From Chara braunii (Eukaryota > Streptophyta > Charophyceae > Charales > Characeae): DNA of 54,658 bases. The stretch covers positions 3,062,148 through 3,116,805 of the forward strand of contig BFEA01000083.1 of NCBI GenBank assembly GCA_003427395.1, read 5' to 3'. The stretch's first letter is position 1. Every line of letters begins with the position of its first letter. Positions 53,360 through 54,658 of this stretch are shown one piece after another. A program made the position numbers and the translations under genes. The notes under the pieces are model-generated. The model did not search any database. It was given only the letters and a program-made list of their open reading frames with translations, and was not told the origin of the DNA.

Positions 53360-54052
53360 AAGATACACCACCCAAGCTTATGGAACATGTCTAACTCAAC
53401 CATTTTCTCTTCTTTGGGCATATGACTAGATCACCCTAGTCGCCCTGAACTGTTTAAGTATCCAAGTTTTATATAACTATTTGCACTTAGTCTTTTGAGG
53501 TAGCATATAACTGAACCGATCATCTTTAGCTCAAGAGTCAGTCTGCCCCTTCGTACCATAAGTTTATTCTTAATCCATACTTTCTTCAGTTTGTGATAAG
53601 CTATCGTCAGACCACCCAAACTTATGGAACTCTGTCTGACTAGCTTGTTCATAAATAAAATAATAGTAAAGTATAGCCAAATTATAGCCTTTTGGTTCTA
53701 GCATGTGTGTGGCATTGGACCAAGACCACCCAAACTTATGGAACATGTCTGGTCCTCTGCCTGATTCGTTCCCTTAAATAAATCAGGAAGGTGTTGAGCG
53801 ACCCAAACTTATGGAACATGCTCAGACCCCCTCGTTCAGAACCAAAAGAAAATGAGAAAACTCCAAATAAACAAGGCAACCAAACCACCCAAACTTATCG
53901 GACAATGCTTGGTTCCTAAAAGTTAAATACATGCAGCCCTCTCAAGTCCAAGCACCCAGACCACCCAATCTTATGAGAACTTCTCTGGTCCTTCAGGCAA
54001 TCGAAAATAAGTATAGCACTGGGCCCTCCAATCTTATGGGGACTCTCCCAGC
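53360..54052 (+). repeat. Hairpin array 2: seven motif copies in loops of unrelated stems
   Basis: A motif like CACCCAAACTTATGGAACAT occurs near 53368, 53612, 53726, 53799, 53884, 53961 and 54024, decaying to CTCCAATCTTATGGGGACT. Stems around six of them are complementary but different: 53598-53612/53634-53646 (13 pairs, 2-nt bulge), 53717-53726/53747-53755, 53790-53799/53820-53828, 53875-53883/53909-53916, 53954-53960/53984-53989, 54019-54023/54047-54051. Plain hairpins lie between (GACTAG/CTAGTC at 53424-53441; CCTGATT/AATCAGG at 53760-53787). No coding frame. Confidence 0.85.
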
Positions 54053-54529
54053 CTTTGTTTGACCCAGTCAGACCCAAGCAAAATTGCCTTCCTCCCATCT
54101 TTCCCTCAGATACAATCCCACAATCTGCTTTCAGTCAGACAATAAAATTGAAACTGACATTATGCATGCATTCCTTTATTTAAGTCTGGTTTATCCTGAA
54201 AGTCAAACTCAAAGTCAAAGTAAGGGCGCACTCAGTATACTAAGTCAAAATATAACCAGGAATACAAATAAGGGGTCATAATCGGGTTTATAAAAGGAAC
54301 AGGAAGCTCTTACCTCCCAGTTCCCTGCTCCCAACTCCTCCTGAGTTTCGGCAGAGCTTCCGCAATCGGTGGGTGGACTCCCCACAGAGTCTTGCTGCGG
54401 TCCTACAGGCTACAATCCCACCTGCCGCGTTCCTCTCCAAACAGGATTAGACTTAAAGTAAGAAGGGCAAAATAAGGGGTATCAGACTCTCGAGATACAG
54501 GAGAGGGACAAACTCAACTCCAGGAGAGG

Positions 54530-54610
54530 GCCTTGTTATCTTCATGCGCCCGAGGGCCCCGTTGTCGGCACCATTACCCTTACAAGGGTAATTGTGCGTG
54601 TTTTTTGCAC
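54530..54610 (-). other. Possible retroelement junction
   Basis: The plus strand reads CCCGTTGTCGGCACCATTAC, followed by ATTACCCTT-AC-AAGGGTAAT, a perfect 9-bp hairpin. On the minus strand TGGTGCCGACAACGGGG has the form of a primer binding site (TGG start), and the hairpin would lie at the LTR edge. The LTR would extend beyond the window, so this cannot be tested here. Confidence 0.25.
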
Positions 54611-54658
54611 CTCGCAGGAGGGGCACCCTTGATGATATTTGAGAGAGTGACGTGCCTT

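Overview
The window looks like nuclear DNA from a large, repeat-rich eukaryotic genome. It holds degraded Ty3/gypsy LTR retrotransposons, a nested element with roughly 4.5 kb LTRs, a TIR DNA transposon, many microsatellites ((CT)n, (AC)n, (GT)n, (TA)n, (ATT)n) and an assembly gap (Ns, 26395-26499) inside a TA repeat. Introns and tRNA-primed LTR elements rule out a prokaryote. The tRNA-Asp primer site and the style of the gag-pro-pol protein suggest the green lineage. From memory, the gag-pol resembles families of charophyte algae such as Chara. This is inference; no database was searched.

Layout. 0-11 kb: a (CT)n tract, a minus-strand gag-like relic, a minus-strand unknown gene of about 425 codons cut by one TGA (2643-3917), a plus-strand Ty3 reverse transcriptase relic (4480-5588), AT-rich repeat DNA (5.6-8.6 kb), and a minus-strand charged-protein gene or gene pair (8763-11105). 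That gene region carries two further in-frame TGAs and contains a large near-palindrome at about 10.17 kb.

11.9-38.9 kb: one old Ty3/gypsy element (element A, plus strand). In order it has a gag N-terminus, an unassigned coding stretch, a capsid-like gag, a Gly/Gln/Arg-rich gag tail, a zinc knuckle, protease, RT, RNase H, integrase, and then an unusual extra ORF3 (gag-like part followed by a coiled coil). A possible 3' LTR starts at 37222; no 5' LTR was found. Element A is broken inside gag by element B (15287-29080), which lies on the minus strand. Element B has LTRs of 4506 bp and 4531 bp (the latter after subtracting a later insertion), a 4-bp target duplication ACGG, a tRNA-Asp-type primer site, a G-rich polypurine tract, and only gag-type coding. 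Removing element B leaves the element A gag frame continuous. The right-hand LTR of element B was itself hit by a 1531-bp TIR transposon with an 8-bp target duplication. The order of insertion is therefore A, then B, then the TIR element.

39-54.7 kb: mostly non-coding DNA with microsatellites, CAGACA-rich tracts, a 42-bp minisatellite and a tentative two-exon minus-strand gene (39.2-39.8 kb). The most unusual parts are two hairpin arrays. At 46.7-48.17 kb there are at least 13 stem-loops. Most share a loop core of the type CTC-WTGTGY-GRG, but their stems are unrelated to each other and each pairs with itself, often through G-U pairs. At 53.36-54.05 kb seven copies of another conserved motif (like CACCCAAACTTATGGAACAT) sit as loops, six of them closed by different self-complementary stems. 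A cluster of short perfect hairpins (52.41-52.67 kb) and 120-bp tandem repeats (52.73-53.08 kb) lie between the two arrays.

No gene in the window can be called intact and functional with confidence. The retroelement frames are all broken. The minus-strand unknown genes are the best candidates for host-like coding sequence.
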